Source: Scatophagus argus
Lineage: Eukaryota > Chordata > Actinopteri > Scatophagidae
Direction of reading: 5' to 3'
Assembly: GCF_020382885.2 (NCBI RefSeq)
Contig: NC_058499.1
Span: forward strand, 2,068,001 to 2,132,000
Length of the DNA: 64,000 nucleotides
Shown piece after piece: positions 45,501-56,600 of the stretch (positions within the stretch are counted from its first letter, which is position 1; each line of letters opens with the position of its first letter). The notes beneath the pieces are model-generated. The model was not told where the DNA came from. It ran no database searches and was given only the letters and a program-made list of their open reading frames with translations. The translations under genes and the position numbers were made by a program.

Positions 45501-47606
45501 CAGTTTATATTTCTCTCCCCCTTCACTTCCTCTGTTGTTCCACCTTGACCCAAACAGCAGTGAACTGGATTGTGGTTTTAAGCATCCAGAGTTCAGAAGT
45601 CGATCTTGAACTGGGTTTTTACCGAAGCAGCAGCCCCTCGCACCTCGTTCTGGGATGGAGTCTGCCTCACTGAGGTCCACAGTAGGACGGCAGTCAACCG
45701 AAGAAAGTCTTTGTCGATTGACTGATGACTGGAGTTATGCAACGTTGCCAATCAAATCAATTCCTAGATTGATAGATACTTTATTGATCCCGAGGCAAAT
45801 TCAAGAAATTAAATTCCTATTGTTCAGATAGGTTTACATACAACAGCGACGCACACAGAAGCCTCTTTTAGGTTTTGGGGAGTTCAACTTTGTGTTGACT
45901 TCCTGCCTTAAAGTCTCATAGTCTAATAAACCATGATTATTAAAACAGAAAGACTTGAGTAAAATATATGAATTTTATATTTATTTCTTACACATTATAA
46001 CCTGTCATTAAAAAATAAAATATGTCAGATCTGCATACGTTCCTTATGAAAGTTAGAGCACCAGTTTCTTGCTGGTTGGAGTCCAGGGGCCCCTGAGTGT
46101 CCTGCGTGAATTCAGTAGAGACTCGGGTTTAAGCCACAAAAGAAATATTTTTTTCTTTGTGGGCTCCCTTTTTTTAATGTAATTTTCAAAAAATGTGTGT
46201 GTGTGTTCAGGTTGGTTATATGTGTGTGTGTTCAGACCACTGACTGCATATAAAGATGGACGACATGAGAGCCCCCAAAGTGAAGTCAAAACATCTGGCC
46301 CCCCCCGGTGGCTGGCTGCAGTACAGCTCATAAGCCCCTCCCCCCTTGTTAACAGAGGGGGGGGAGCTGAGCCAAACTAAAAACTCAAACTATACATCAA
46401 ATAAATGTTTCCCAAAGGTTTTTTATCATGCTGAAGTTTGTTCAAGTGTTCATGTTTCTGATCATTTTGGTTTTATTTAGTTACTTGATGCTGTAGAAAG
46501 AGACTGAGATGTCATGATTGACAGCTGAGTGCTGCCTCTGATTGGCTCGGATGGGTGTGTGGGCAGGAACTCGGACGGGAACCTTGTTGCACAGACGCGA
46601 CGTCCATCTTTATACGTGTCGGTGGTTCAGGGTGGCTGTGCTCTCTGTCTGTTGCTCTGAACACTTGATAACTTGCTTGTTGTTGTTCCTGTAGAGGAGT
46701 GGAAGCCCACCGCTGCTTCTCCATTTGTTCTGGAGCCTCTTAAACTAGTTTGGGCTAAATGTAGTGGATATCCCTCCTACCCCGCCCTGGTGAGTGAGTG
46801 TCGGTCCCTCTGTGTCTCATTACCCATCTGCCCCTCTGCCATTGTGCGTGCTGTAGCTCGTGATTTGTGCTCACAGCCATGCGGGAGCTTCCAGCTGGCC
46901 GATCATGGACTGCTTGGTGTGTGTGGAGTCGGCCGCTTCGCTCAGAGCGTTTTCGGCCCGACTCGGCCTTGCATGCTCATGTCTCCGAGTGCGGGCTTCT
47001 TCTAAGCGGCCGCAGCCACCAGGATGAACTCCTCACGGTCACTGCGAGGAGGCGGCGTCACTCAGTCTCGTATCTGTCTGTGTGTTGGCCTTCACAGATC
47101 ATGGAGCCCAGAGCGCAGAGGATGGCGTGTCAGCACAACGGGGTGGAGCTTCCCCAGCCGCCGCTGGACGTCCTCAGAGCCGGAGAGCGGATGCAGTTCA
47201 GGTCCGCAGAGAAACTCTTCCTCGTCCACTTCTTCGACAGCAAGCGCAGCTGGTGAGGAACTCATCGACTCGGAGGAGTAAAATAAAATCAATGAGGAGT
47301 GAAATAAAATTATCTCCCTAAAACTAAAGTAAAACGGGTGTAAATGAATAAATACTTCTGTCCTGTTACAGCCGTGTTATAAGATTGAAAGGCTGACGTA
47401 GTGACTGATTTGTGGTTTCTCTCCTCAGGCAATGGCTTCCTAGATCCAAGATGGCTCCCTTCGGGATCAACCAGACGCTCGACAAACTCAAGCTGATGGA
47501 GGCTCGCTCCTCGTGCATCAGAAAAGCCGTGCGGCTCGCTTTCGACCGAGCCATGAAGCACCTGCACCGCGTCAACGGCGAGCTGGAGCCGAGCGTCACA
47601 GACTAA
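39528..47606 (+). CDS. brpf3: Bromodomain and PHD finger-containing protein 3
   Basis: Eleven coding exons join in phase to 1,176 aa (human BRPF3 about 1,205): 39528-40900, 41618-41774, 41866-41994, 42380-42508, 43263-43575, 43659-44408, 44544-44664, 45226-45356, 46695-46789, 47098-47252 and 47429-47606. Order: N-terminal [13 protein letters not shown] block; EPL1-like [14 protein letters not shown] block; PHD1 about 215-265; zinc knuckle and extended PHD about 270-390; bromodomain about 565-680 with acetyl-lysine-binding Asn in LYNAKD; PWWP about 1,040-1,165 ([22 protein letters not shown]). Residue blocks such as ECNSNKEN and FSWEDVD favour BRPF3 over BRPF1, and the N-terminal C2H2 finger of BRPF1 is absent. 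BRPFs scaffold MOZ/MORF/HBO1 acetyltransferases with ING and MEAF6; BRPF3 favours HBO1 and H3K14. The brpf3a/b identity is not resolved. Confidence 0.95.
45765..45860 (+). repeat. LINE 3'-tail fragment (GATACTTTATTGATCCC type) in brpf3 intron 9
   Basis: The TAGATACTTTATTGATCCCG block followed by AAATTCAAG is the characteristic tail of a common teleost LINE family. It is short and non-coding. Confidence 0.65.
46239..46455 (+). repeat. Short interspersed repeat, copy 2, in brpf3 intron 9
   Basis: It reads TGCATATAAAGATGGACGAC, AGTGAAGTCAAAACATCTGG, CCGGTGGCTGGCTGCAGTAC and AGCTCATAAGCCCCTCCCC, then AACTAAAAACTCAAACT. It is nearly identical in layout to 51944-52165 and, reversed, to 20815-20922. 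Confidence 0.82.
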
Positions 47607-49115
47607 ACCCCCCCCCCCCATTTCTGAAATCCTCCCATCATCCATCTCTCCTCTATGTCCTTTAAGCTTTTTGTTTTGAAAACCATCACTGCAGAAACAG
47701 AAACAGTTTCTGCCTCATACGCACAATAAACACACACTCATTCATCATGTTTACTGTTTCCTGCCAACTGGATCGTTTTCATGTCTCCACGCACATCTGT
47801 CCCCAACGTCCGAAATACTGTAGCTTGTGACGGCCACCTTGTTTTGTCAAAGAGCTATGCAACGAAAACGACTCGGTTAGCGGGTGCAAAAAGTTGAAAA
47901 ACAAAAACAACAAAAAAAAAAAATCAAACCTGGGCTGTGAGGACTGAAAATCACGGGTGTAAACCTGTCGAATGTGTCAGAGTTTGACCTCTGACCTCCT
48001 TAAATGTGCTGCAAGACTGCTGTGAGAGTCTCACGAAAGCGTCCATCGGTGTGCGTGCGACTGCAGCAGCTCCTGTAAATATGTTGTACAAGGCCTGACA
48101 CTAATTTATTCACTCCCTCGGTTTGCTCTGGTACACGGTGTTCACGTATTTATAGTCGGAGGTGATGACCCACGTCGACCCTGAAGGTGTCGGTCTTTCT
48201 GCTGGTGCTATCTCTACAGAGAGAAAAACAAACAAACATGCATACTGTAATGAGTTTTTATTTCAGCTCCTTTTTTTTACGGTTTTTGTAAGTTATTAAG
48301 TTCTCAAAAGCTTCAAGTTCTCTTGTTGTTGGCATTAATTTTTTTGTTTTGTGTGCATCATTTGTTTTTTATACCCAAATGTTTTTACTGAACTACTACT
48401 TTTTGTTTGTACATATTTATATAAAATCTATATAGATGATCTGAAAAAGTTTAAAATGCCTGAAGTGCATCATTCACACCAAAACCAAAAAATCTGCTGC
48501 CCACAAGTTTCCCACTAATGTGTTTCTTTCTTTCTTTCTTTCTTTTTCTTTTTTACAGTTTAGTCGTGTTTTCCAGGTTTTCTGCCTTTCTGTTTGTGTG
48601 CTGTGATGAGTTCAAGTCTTCTGTAAAACGTCACAGAGTCATCTTTTCCACCCGAACCGAACTACAGTCAGCTGTAGGAGAGAAGAGAATGTGCCTGTAC
48701 TAATTTATTGTAAAGCAGAACATGTATATGCATTACTTTATAGAGAGAGTGTTGTAAGAAAATACTACGGGCACACGAGGAGCCGAAACGTAGAGGCCCT
48801 TCCTCTTCTGTTGTTTTGTGAGGTTTTTGGTTTTTTTTTGAATTAATAGCATTAAATCTGAGATGTGAGGTGATAGTGTTTGATTTCTGTTGGTTTTGTT
48901 TTGTTTTTGGCAGGGTAGCTTCGGGTAGACTTCCTGTTTTGTCGGGCCCCTCTGGATGTGGATGTTGTGTGTAAATAGATTTGGTACTTTAGCTGATTCT
49001 CTGGGAAAAGAAAAAAACCACACAGTTATAGCCAACGGGAGCGGAAACCAGCCGACGGCAGGCCGGTGGGATTTTTATACAACAAAACACTGAAAAATTA
49101 AAGTATGTTATTGAT
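47607..49115 (+). other. brpf3 3' UTR
   Basis: A proximal AATAAA at 47725-47730 and a distal ATTAAA at 49097-49102 allow short and about 1.5-kb 3' UTRs. The region is T-rich with a TTTC tetranucleotide run at 48523-48545 and no coding exon. Confidence 0.6.
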
Positions 49116-49499
49116 CACTGATTGAACGTGTCCTGGTTTCATTACCGCGTATTTTAAAACGGACGCCTCTGGACGAGCAAACCAGAAGATCAGCTGTTGA
49201 TACAAAGTTATTCTTATTGTCTGATTGTCGTTGCTTTAAATTGAAAACATTTTCCCATATTCTTGTCATATTTTAGCAGCTCAGATCAGGTATTTAAAGT
49301 AGCCACAGTACAAGTATAAGTATAGAAGTATTAGCATCAAAATATAATTGGGCCCCTGTGATGTCAATGGATGATAATTCTTGATGCAGTCATGTGTTTA
49401 TCACTTTAATGCCAAACTGCATCCTAATTTGTTGATCATAACTTGTGTTAATAAACTAAATCTGCAAAGAAACTAAAGTTGTGAGATAAATGTGTAGTA

Positions 49500-49622
49500 A
49501 ACAGGACAGTATGGGCCTCTGAACTGTAGTGGGCAGCAGAAAAGGGAAAAACTAAAGTAAAGTACCTCAGAACTGTACTTAAGTACAGCACTTGAGTAAA
49601 CGTACTTTGTTTCCAACACTGG
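49500..49622 (-). repeat. Remnant of the AAGTAC-rich MITE-like family
   Basis: On the minus strand it reads GTGTTGGAAACAAAGTACG, TTTACTCAAGTGCTGTACTT and AAGTACAGTTCTGAGG. These are the same end blocks as in the element at 16092-16893. Confidence 0.65.
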
Positions 49623-49629
49623 TGTGTGT

Positions 49630-50360
49630 GTTTTTGTATTATACTTTTGTATTTGTATTATACTTATTGAACAAGTTGCTTTCAGGTGTGTTATAAGCAT
49701 AAGCATAATTGCAACAGGGTTAAATCAGATTTTCCAGGTGAAAATAAACCTGAGCTGCAGTACATAATAAACTAATAAATAATAATGTGCAGCTTTAAGA
49801 AAACACTTCTCTCTGAACGGCTTTCAGACGTAACACAACAGAACAGAAATAAACTTTCCTGCTTATCGTTGACGGACCACAAGATGGCGCTGTTGTTCTG
49901 TCTCACACAGCTGATGCTGTGGAAACAAGCGAGACTCGCGCTACACCTCAGTCGGACGACAAACCTGCGATGTTTGTCAAATAAAGACTGTTTTAACACG
50001 GTTGATCCGGACTGCGACATCTTGACACTCGCCCCCACTGAAGGTCTTCCGTTTTTTCCCCGCACTGCGTGGATTTTGTGGCTTTTTGACGTTCAACAGC
50101 GCGGTCTCTGAGGCGTCATGTCGGCGGACTAAGATATCCCTGCCTGTAAGCGTTTGTATGACTTTTAAACTGTGTAGCTGTGGTTCCGTGTTCCTCCACC
50201 CCCGCAGGCTTTCAACAGTCCCGCATCTTGTGAGTGTCTGCGAAACTTGCTGATGGCTCATCATTTTCCTCTAATTAGCGGCAGATTTTATCCTGAGCTC
50301 GTTCGCACGGCTCAGCCACACGCAGCCTCTCGGGTCTCTGGGGGTTAAAATGTGTTTGAA
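49630..50360. other. Intergenic, nothing recognised
   Basis: No gene is visible. Open frames at 49785-50111 (plus) and 49977-50264 (minus) overlap each other and show no domain. Confidence 0.4.
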
Positions 50361-50369
50361 GCTGCGAGA

Positions 50370-50396
50370 TAATTAACCAGCGTACGGGTAATTAAC
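50370..50396. promoter_or_regulatory. Paired TAATTAAC motifs
   Basis: Identical 8-mers TAATTAAC lie at 50370-50377 and 50389-50396, 19 bp start to start. TAATTA is a homeodomain core and GTTAAT/ATTAAC resembles an HNF1 half-site. Function is inferred only. Confidence 0.3.
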
Positions 50397-50916
50397 AGCG
50401 TCCAGCTCATAAACAAACGCATTTCCTGTGCACACACGCCGTTAATGCGGCAGACGCTGCCGCAGCAGAATCTTATGTGTAAAAGCTCAAAGCTGGCAGA
50501 GGTCGTACACGCACCTGTACGTGCACCTGTTCACGAATCAACAGTCCTGAATATTAATGGCGGCAGCCGGTTGTCACCTCTGAAGTTGTCATGCGGTTAG
50601 CCTCTCTGCTGAAGACACAACAATGAACGAGTAATTACACGGCAATTATGACTTTAACTTTATAATGAAAGGAAAACCAGCGCAGCCAGCCCACTTTCAG
50701 CTGCCGTTAATCGTTTGGAGGAAACAAAAAGCTTTTGGTTTGAGAGGCGGGAAATCGTTTAGCGTTTTTCCAGTTTTGTGTTGAACAGTCTGAGTGCTAA
50801 AGTGGCCTTTAATCCTGGACCCGGGCTCAAACAGACCTGGAGACAGACATACGGGCGTTGGCGTGCTAACCGAAACAGACATCCATTTTAACAAGGACCT
50901 TTTCACCGCTGCTTCC

Positions 50917-50942
50917 TCAGATTAGCACGCGTGCTAATCTGA
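50917..50942. promoter_or_regulatory. Perfect 26-bp palindrome with inverted TAATCT sites
   Basis: Every base of 50917-50942 pairs with its mirror position, with no loop. The arms contain AGATTA and TAATCT, K50-homeodomain-like cores (OTX/PITX/GSC type), around a central ACGCGT. It lies in unique-looking intergenic DNA. Confidence 0.5.
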
Positions 50943-51439
50943 CACGTCGCATCCCGCCCCCACAGCTCTGATTGGTTGGTTGTTTTTCCAAGCGTGGGAA
51001 ACACCTGTCCATGTAAAACGTGTGTGAAGCGGAATTAAGTTGCTGGGTCCATTTCCTCAGTCTCTTTTCTCACTCCAAAGTATTCAACATAACTCACAGA
51101 GACTGATGTATCTGATGGATATCGAAGAATCCCACAGGTTTATGTTACTGCCGTCCATTTGAATCATTTGATGAAAACCGATGCTTTGTCTCACAGATGG
51201 CTTTAAATACTACAACACCCACGTGCCTCTGGTGAGGAGGCCAGTCAGAGGAACAAATCAGAGAATTAATTTAAGCTGCAGATCTCGCGATTCTCTGCTT
51301 GAACTTCCTGTAACCTGAAACCGAAACCTTCAGCCTGCGCTTGTGTTTGCGTGTTGCTCCTCACTCTGTTTAGTGGAGCCGTGGTTTTAATTTAAGCTGT
51401 AACGAGAAGAAGTTTCAGGCTTCGTTAGACACTCTCACC

Positions 51440-51800
51440 TTTTAACTACCGTGAGAGCGAGCTGCTGGAGGGGGCTGATTGACAACACTCTAATTAACCA
51501 ATGAAGGAGCGCAGGGCGAGCAGGCACCTGTGTGGTCACTCCGAGTGCAATTACCTTCTGCCCGCTCCCCTGCTTCCTGTTCAGCCAATCTGTCGGCCAC
51601 GGAGAGCCTAATGACCCGCTAATAAGACAAGTGCTCCGGAGTCCATCTTAATGAAGATCAGACAGCCCATCCCTGCTCGCTCTCCTCGCCGCCGCCGCCG
51701 TGATGTGGCCACTGATTGTGAAGATGGTCCTCGACCCCTCGTCACCTCGGCTCACTGAGAAGCCACGCGGCGGTGGAGAATATTAAAAAGGATAGATGAT
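51440..51800. promoter_or_regulatory. Candidate conserved non-coding element
   Basis: The sequence is low-repeat, with a TAATTA at 51491-51496, several AATTA/TAATGA cores and CACCTG, and no open frame of note. The density of developmental-type motifs resembles vertebrate enhancers. Conservation was not tested. Confidence 0.25.
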
Positions 51801-51943
51801 CTCTTGAGGAGGCCTTTGCACTTAATTCCATCCTCTGAGAGAGAAGCGAGTCGGCTGACGATGACGGCGGCTCAGCACGAAGTGAAAAACCTGCTCTTCG
51901 ATATTTTTGTTTTCCCTCTCATCCTTCCATCCCGAGGTCATTA

Positions 51944-52165
51944 ACGGACGGGATGGCATGAGAGTGCCCAAAAGTGAAGCCAAAACATCTGGACTGCCCC
52001 CTGGTGGCTGGCTGCAGTACAGCTCATAAGCCCCTCCCCCTTCATGTTAGCATATGGGCCAAACTAAAAACTCAAATTGCAAGTCAAATAAACTTTTCCC
52101 AATGATGGTTTCTCTTATTTTAGGTCGTTCTTATCACGCTGGTGTTTGTTCAAGTGTGTCAAGTT
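51944..52165 (+). repeat. Short interspersed repeat, copy 3
   Basis: It shares AGTGAAGCCAAAACATCTGG, CCCTGGTGGCTGGCTGCAGT and ACAGCTCATAAGCCCCTCCC with copy 2. The CAAACTAAAAACTCAAA tail and the TTTGTTCAAGTGT end are also shared. Confidence 0.85.
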
Positions 52166-52609
52166 TCACACTTTCTCTACATTGTGTACAAGTACAGAAA
52201 ATAGTCCTTGACAAAAATTTACCAGCGTGTTTTGATGCTCAGGGTTACATTTTAAAATTTAAGATTCAAAGTTCATTTTTTGACCAAACATCAGGAAATC
52301 CTTTAAGATGTCCTGAAATTATCCTTAAAAATGTTAACATTTGAACATTTACAGTTCCACATACGATCAAGAGCAGATCAAAAATAATCTCTGAAACTGA
52401 ATCAGTTTTATTTTTAAAATAAGGAATAAAAGTTTGAAATGTGAACCCATCAAACAGTCGAGTTCAGAGTGAACATCTAAATCAAACTGAGCTGATTCAT
52501 CATCGTGCTTTTCACCAGAATGATTTGTTAAGACACATTTCTACCTGAAACACCTGGCAGACTAAATGACACCTGAAGCATCATGGGTAAGCAATCCCCT
52601 TATTACAGC

Positions 52610-52645
<36 letters not shown>

Positions 52646-52748
52646 GAGTCTGCAGTGTTTGTGGCTGACAGTGATCAACGGGCAGTTACGGTCACACAAC
52701 CTGCTATTATATCTAATGGGATGTGTGTGTGTGTGTGTGTGTGTGTGC
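52610..52748. repeat. AC and GT microsatellites in inverted arrangement
   Basis: An (AC)n run at 52610-52641 and a (GT)n run at 52722-52748 are mutually complementary across an 80-bp spacer. A long hairpin is therefore possible. Confidence 0.9.
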
Positions 52749-53349
52749 TGTGAAAGTGACAGTATATTTTGCAGAGGTATGAATATTTTATGGAGTGAAC
52801 TCATTAGACGCTCGGCCTCTCGGGAGCTCGGAGGAGAGTTTGTTTTGTTCCAGATTATTTGGGTGATGAATTATACATCTCTGGGATTCAACAATATGAA
52901 AACAACACGGCCACAATTAGACGGAGGGCGGAGGGCTATATTTACACTCCACACATCAAAAAGCTGCCTGGCCCACTTTGCTGTCCGCCACGCACAGCTC
53001 ACTTCCTGTCTGTAAAGGACACTTTAAGTCTGCTTTTAAATTACACGAATGAAGCTGGAGCGACGCTTGTTCTAACAAAGCGTTTGATATTTAAGCGACA
53101 AAGTGAGATTTCTAAAGTTCTCTGTTGGTTATTCACAGCAGATACAAGATGTCTGCCGAAGCGTCCGGTCGGTTCGATCCGCACACTCTGACCTCTCGTA
53201 AAGGAATAACTCAGTCATTCAGTGTGTCTGGTTTTTGTTTGTTTGTTTTTGTTTTTCAGAAAACAATTTTGGCTCACATCAAGTCCAACTGATATCACAC
53301 TTAGTCTCCAAAAAGTCATTTTTAGATTTATTTATTTATTGTTTATTAG

Positions 53350-53660
53350 TGGTGCAGTGATTAGCAAGAGGGTTCCGGGTTCAAATCCCGCTCTGGGCCC
53401 TTCTGCGTGGAGTTTGCATGTTCTCTCTGGGTTCTCTGGCTTCTTCCCATGATACCAAAAACATGCACATTAGGTTAACTGGCTGCTCTATACTGCCCCT
53501 ATGTGTGAACGTGTGTGTGTGTGTGTGTGTGGTTGTCTGTCTTTGTGTGTCGGCCCTGTGATTGACAGGTGACCAGTCCAGCCCGTAGTGAGCTGGGATA
53601 GGCTCCAGCCGCCCCCTCGTGACCCTGACGGATAAGCGCTGTAGAAAATGGATGGAAATA
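53350..53660 (+). repeat. tRNA-derived SINE
   Basis: It starts with a tRNA-like head (GTGGTGCAGTGATTAGCA at about 53349; B-box-like GGTTCAAATCC near 53377-53387). The standard fish SINE body follows: GTGGAGTTTGCATGTTCTC, ACATGCACATTAGGTTAACT, GCTGGGATAGGCTCCAGCC and GAAAATGGATGGA. It carries an internal (GT)n at about 53509-53531. It is an old copy with substitutions. Confidence 0.85.
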
Positions 53661-53664
53661 TGAG

Positions 53665-56600
53665 CATGTTTGTGTTTGATTGACACCAGCTGGCAGGCTG
53701 AGCCCCAGCAGGGGAACAACAGACGAAGTCAACAGACGACCCACAGACAGACTGACGTTTAAAAGGACAACATGTCGCCAGCTAAGCGACGTCAGCAGGC
53801 GTGTTTACATGCTGTTTAATGTGACTGATGCTGTGAATGTTTGTCTGGTCACTCGCACCAACAACAAGGAGACTCCAGCGGGAATCCGATGTCGGTTTGC
53901 AGCTCTCATGTCAATGCAGATGCGATTTAAAATGACATCATCTGATCTGCTGATGGAAGGCAAGTCGTCTGTCTACACGGATGGCGGGCTGACAGCAGTC
54001 TGACGGGTCATCACTCAGGTCGGCGTCATCGTTATGAGATCAGATCGAGATTTCTTCCTTTTATGTTTTTATTTATTAGGACGTGTGGTTTGCAGAGCAG
54101 GTTTGTACGAGCGTGTCCTGAACACCACAGGTAACAGAGTGGAGAAGCTCGCTGCACACTTTTCGCTAGTTTTCCGTCTTTATTGTTGGGTGTGATGGCT
54201 GAGGGGTTCGCTAACTGTGTGCTCGTCTCCAATCTCCAGCGGCTCTATTAGAGAGCTGACAGGGCTGTGAATGGGCTGGAGGCCCCGCGGCCTCGGAGCA
54301 ATCACAGCGGCCATTTCACACCCTGCTGATCCCCTCATCTGCCGCACAGACGAGAGAGGGGCTCCGAGGGCCCCGGAGGCCCCTGATGAAGTCCTGACCT
54401 CACTCTCCACAGCCCGCGGGATTAAAAATAAAATACTCCTCCTGCTCAAAGTGAAGGCGGCTGCTCAAGTTAGTCGGCGGACAAATTGGAAAGTTTCATG
54501 TCAGGATGAGGAGCGACTGAACAGAGGGAAGCTCAGAGGGGAAGCACGTTTCAATAAATGTTTAGGGAAATTTTGCAAAGTTCATTTATAAACTGGTGAA
54601 TTGACAGAATTATTTCCTAATTTTGATTCTTTAAATTTACCAACAAACGTGTAACGTGACTTTGGCTGCAATAAAACAAAGTATGTTTGTTATTTGTGAT
54701 TGCAGAGAGCAGGAGGAAGCTGAACATGTTGACCCTGACTTCCCCTTCACTCTCAAGCAAATGAAAAGCTCCATTAACACGTGTCTGAAGTCAGCGGTCA
54801 GAAAATAAAAGCATTGATACACACACTCACAAGGGAATTTCACAATTCACAGACGTGAGCTGCTCCGTCATAGAAGCCTGGAGAAACCGAAGGGGGACGT
54901 GGTAAGATGGACGCAGCCGGACGCCGGCATGATGCCAGTAAAGTTTACAGAAAAAAGGCTCCTAAACTTTGCGAACTTCACTGGAATTTAAAGGTTCTGG
55001 GTGACTTTCTTAAACCTGGATCTGGCAGAGCTGAGTTTCCTTCATGTTCTGCGGGTTGCATCAGCATCAACAGCAGCCTGAGATGAAACTCTGCTGGCTT
55101 CGCTGTGTGCTGAAACATCAAAACAGCAGAGGAAAAAACCCGCAATTACAGCTGCAAATCTGCCGCCTGACAAAACCAGAAATGAGCTGGCAGGAGACAG
55201 AAACGCCACATTCAGTCCCACTCGTGTAATGATCTCGAATCAGAGGCCACTAAGAGGACAATTTTCCTCCCCAGGCTTTAATGTGTGATACTCATCAGCC
55301 TCTCCGCCTCAAATAGAAACTGATGTGCCGGGTGTCTGCCTGTTTCTGGGGAATGTGAGATTTTCAATTACCTCGCCTCAGTGGCGGCCAATCTTAATAA
55401 GTTTTTTCTTAATTCGTGTTCACTTTGGCGTCGAGGCGTTGCATCCAGGCATTTCCCCCCCTCACAACGGGCTGCCGAATACAAGACTGGCACCACTTAG
55501 CTTCCATCAGGAGGCCCCCGCCCTCCCCGCCTCTCTCTGCTAACCGCCCAGCTCCAGCGAAATAAAAGGTCAAGTAATCAGGCATCTGGAAGGACAGCTC
55601 ATTTGTCATCCCTTGATAAATGCGTCAGCGGCTAATCTGAGGAGCAGGACCCCGCCGCGCCGCCCCGAACAGAAAGGTTAACCGATTCAAAACAGGAAGG
55701 GATGGAGGACGATGGCTGAGACAGCAGCAGCTGTGAGGAGAAAAAGAATAAAACTTCATTTTGATTCAATTGTTTGGTGGCTATTTCTGGACCAGTGGAT
55801 TGTGGGAAGGCTCCGACAATAACCTCCAACCTGCTGCTAAATGACAGCAGACCGCGGCGAACATTAACTGTGACATGATCACCGGCGGTGGGGCAGTACG
55901 TTTCACTTCCCTTCACGTTCGCTAACGGGTTCTCCTCTCGCCTGCTCAAAGTCAACATGACAACAGAAAAAAGTGCTCACTGAGTTTACTGACAAGAAAT
56001 CCAGCAGAGATTTGATTTAAAAAACATGATATGTATTGGTGAAGGAGAAAGACCTCGTATCAAAGACCCAGAAAGTTCTTTAAAGTTCACCGTCCACGCC
56101 GTCACATTCGGGTATTCAGATGACTGTTTTGTTGTAACGAGTAAGTTAGATTTGCAATTCAAGTAGTCGGTCATTTGGTTACGTTTTCAAAGAAGCGACC
56201 CTTTACTTTCAAGCTACTCCCTCTTTTAGCTGCTGCTAAATGCATGTTTGTTGATGGTGTAGGCTCAGTCGGCCATTGCAGCCCAGGCTTCATGGTTTTC
56301 ACTGAGACTCTACCATCGAGTAAAGATGGCCGACACATCTGCACTTCCTCCCTGTGCAGTAGTGATCGGCAGGTGGAGCCATGTTATCGAGTTCTGCCCG
56401 TCTGAGCCAATCAGGAGCAGCTCAGTGAGCTGAAAGTTCACAGCTTGAGCACATTGAACCCGCTGTTGCAGAGTACAGTCAGAATGATGCGTTCACTGAC
56501 CGATGGTCATGTGGCCAGTGGTGCTATCACTACGAAACTGCTGCAAAGCTTTGCACCGGACGAAACGATGATGCAGCCGCGGTGTTGAGGTCGCGGCTGT

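Noticed and set aside
52566-53015. Plus-strand open frame of 149 codons
   Set aside because: It spans two microsatellites, which keep the frame open by their periodicity, and it has no domain.
53350-53425. tRNA gene
   Set aside because: The tRNA-like head is followed directly by a SINE body and carries substitutions; it is not a functional tRNA.
54271-54591. Open frame of 106 codons in the desert
   Set aside because: No domain, no splice context and no codon signature; better seen as possible regulatory DNA.
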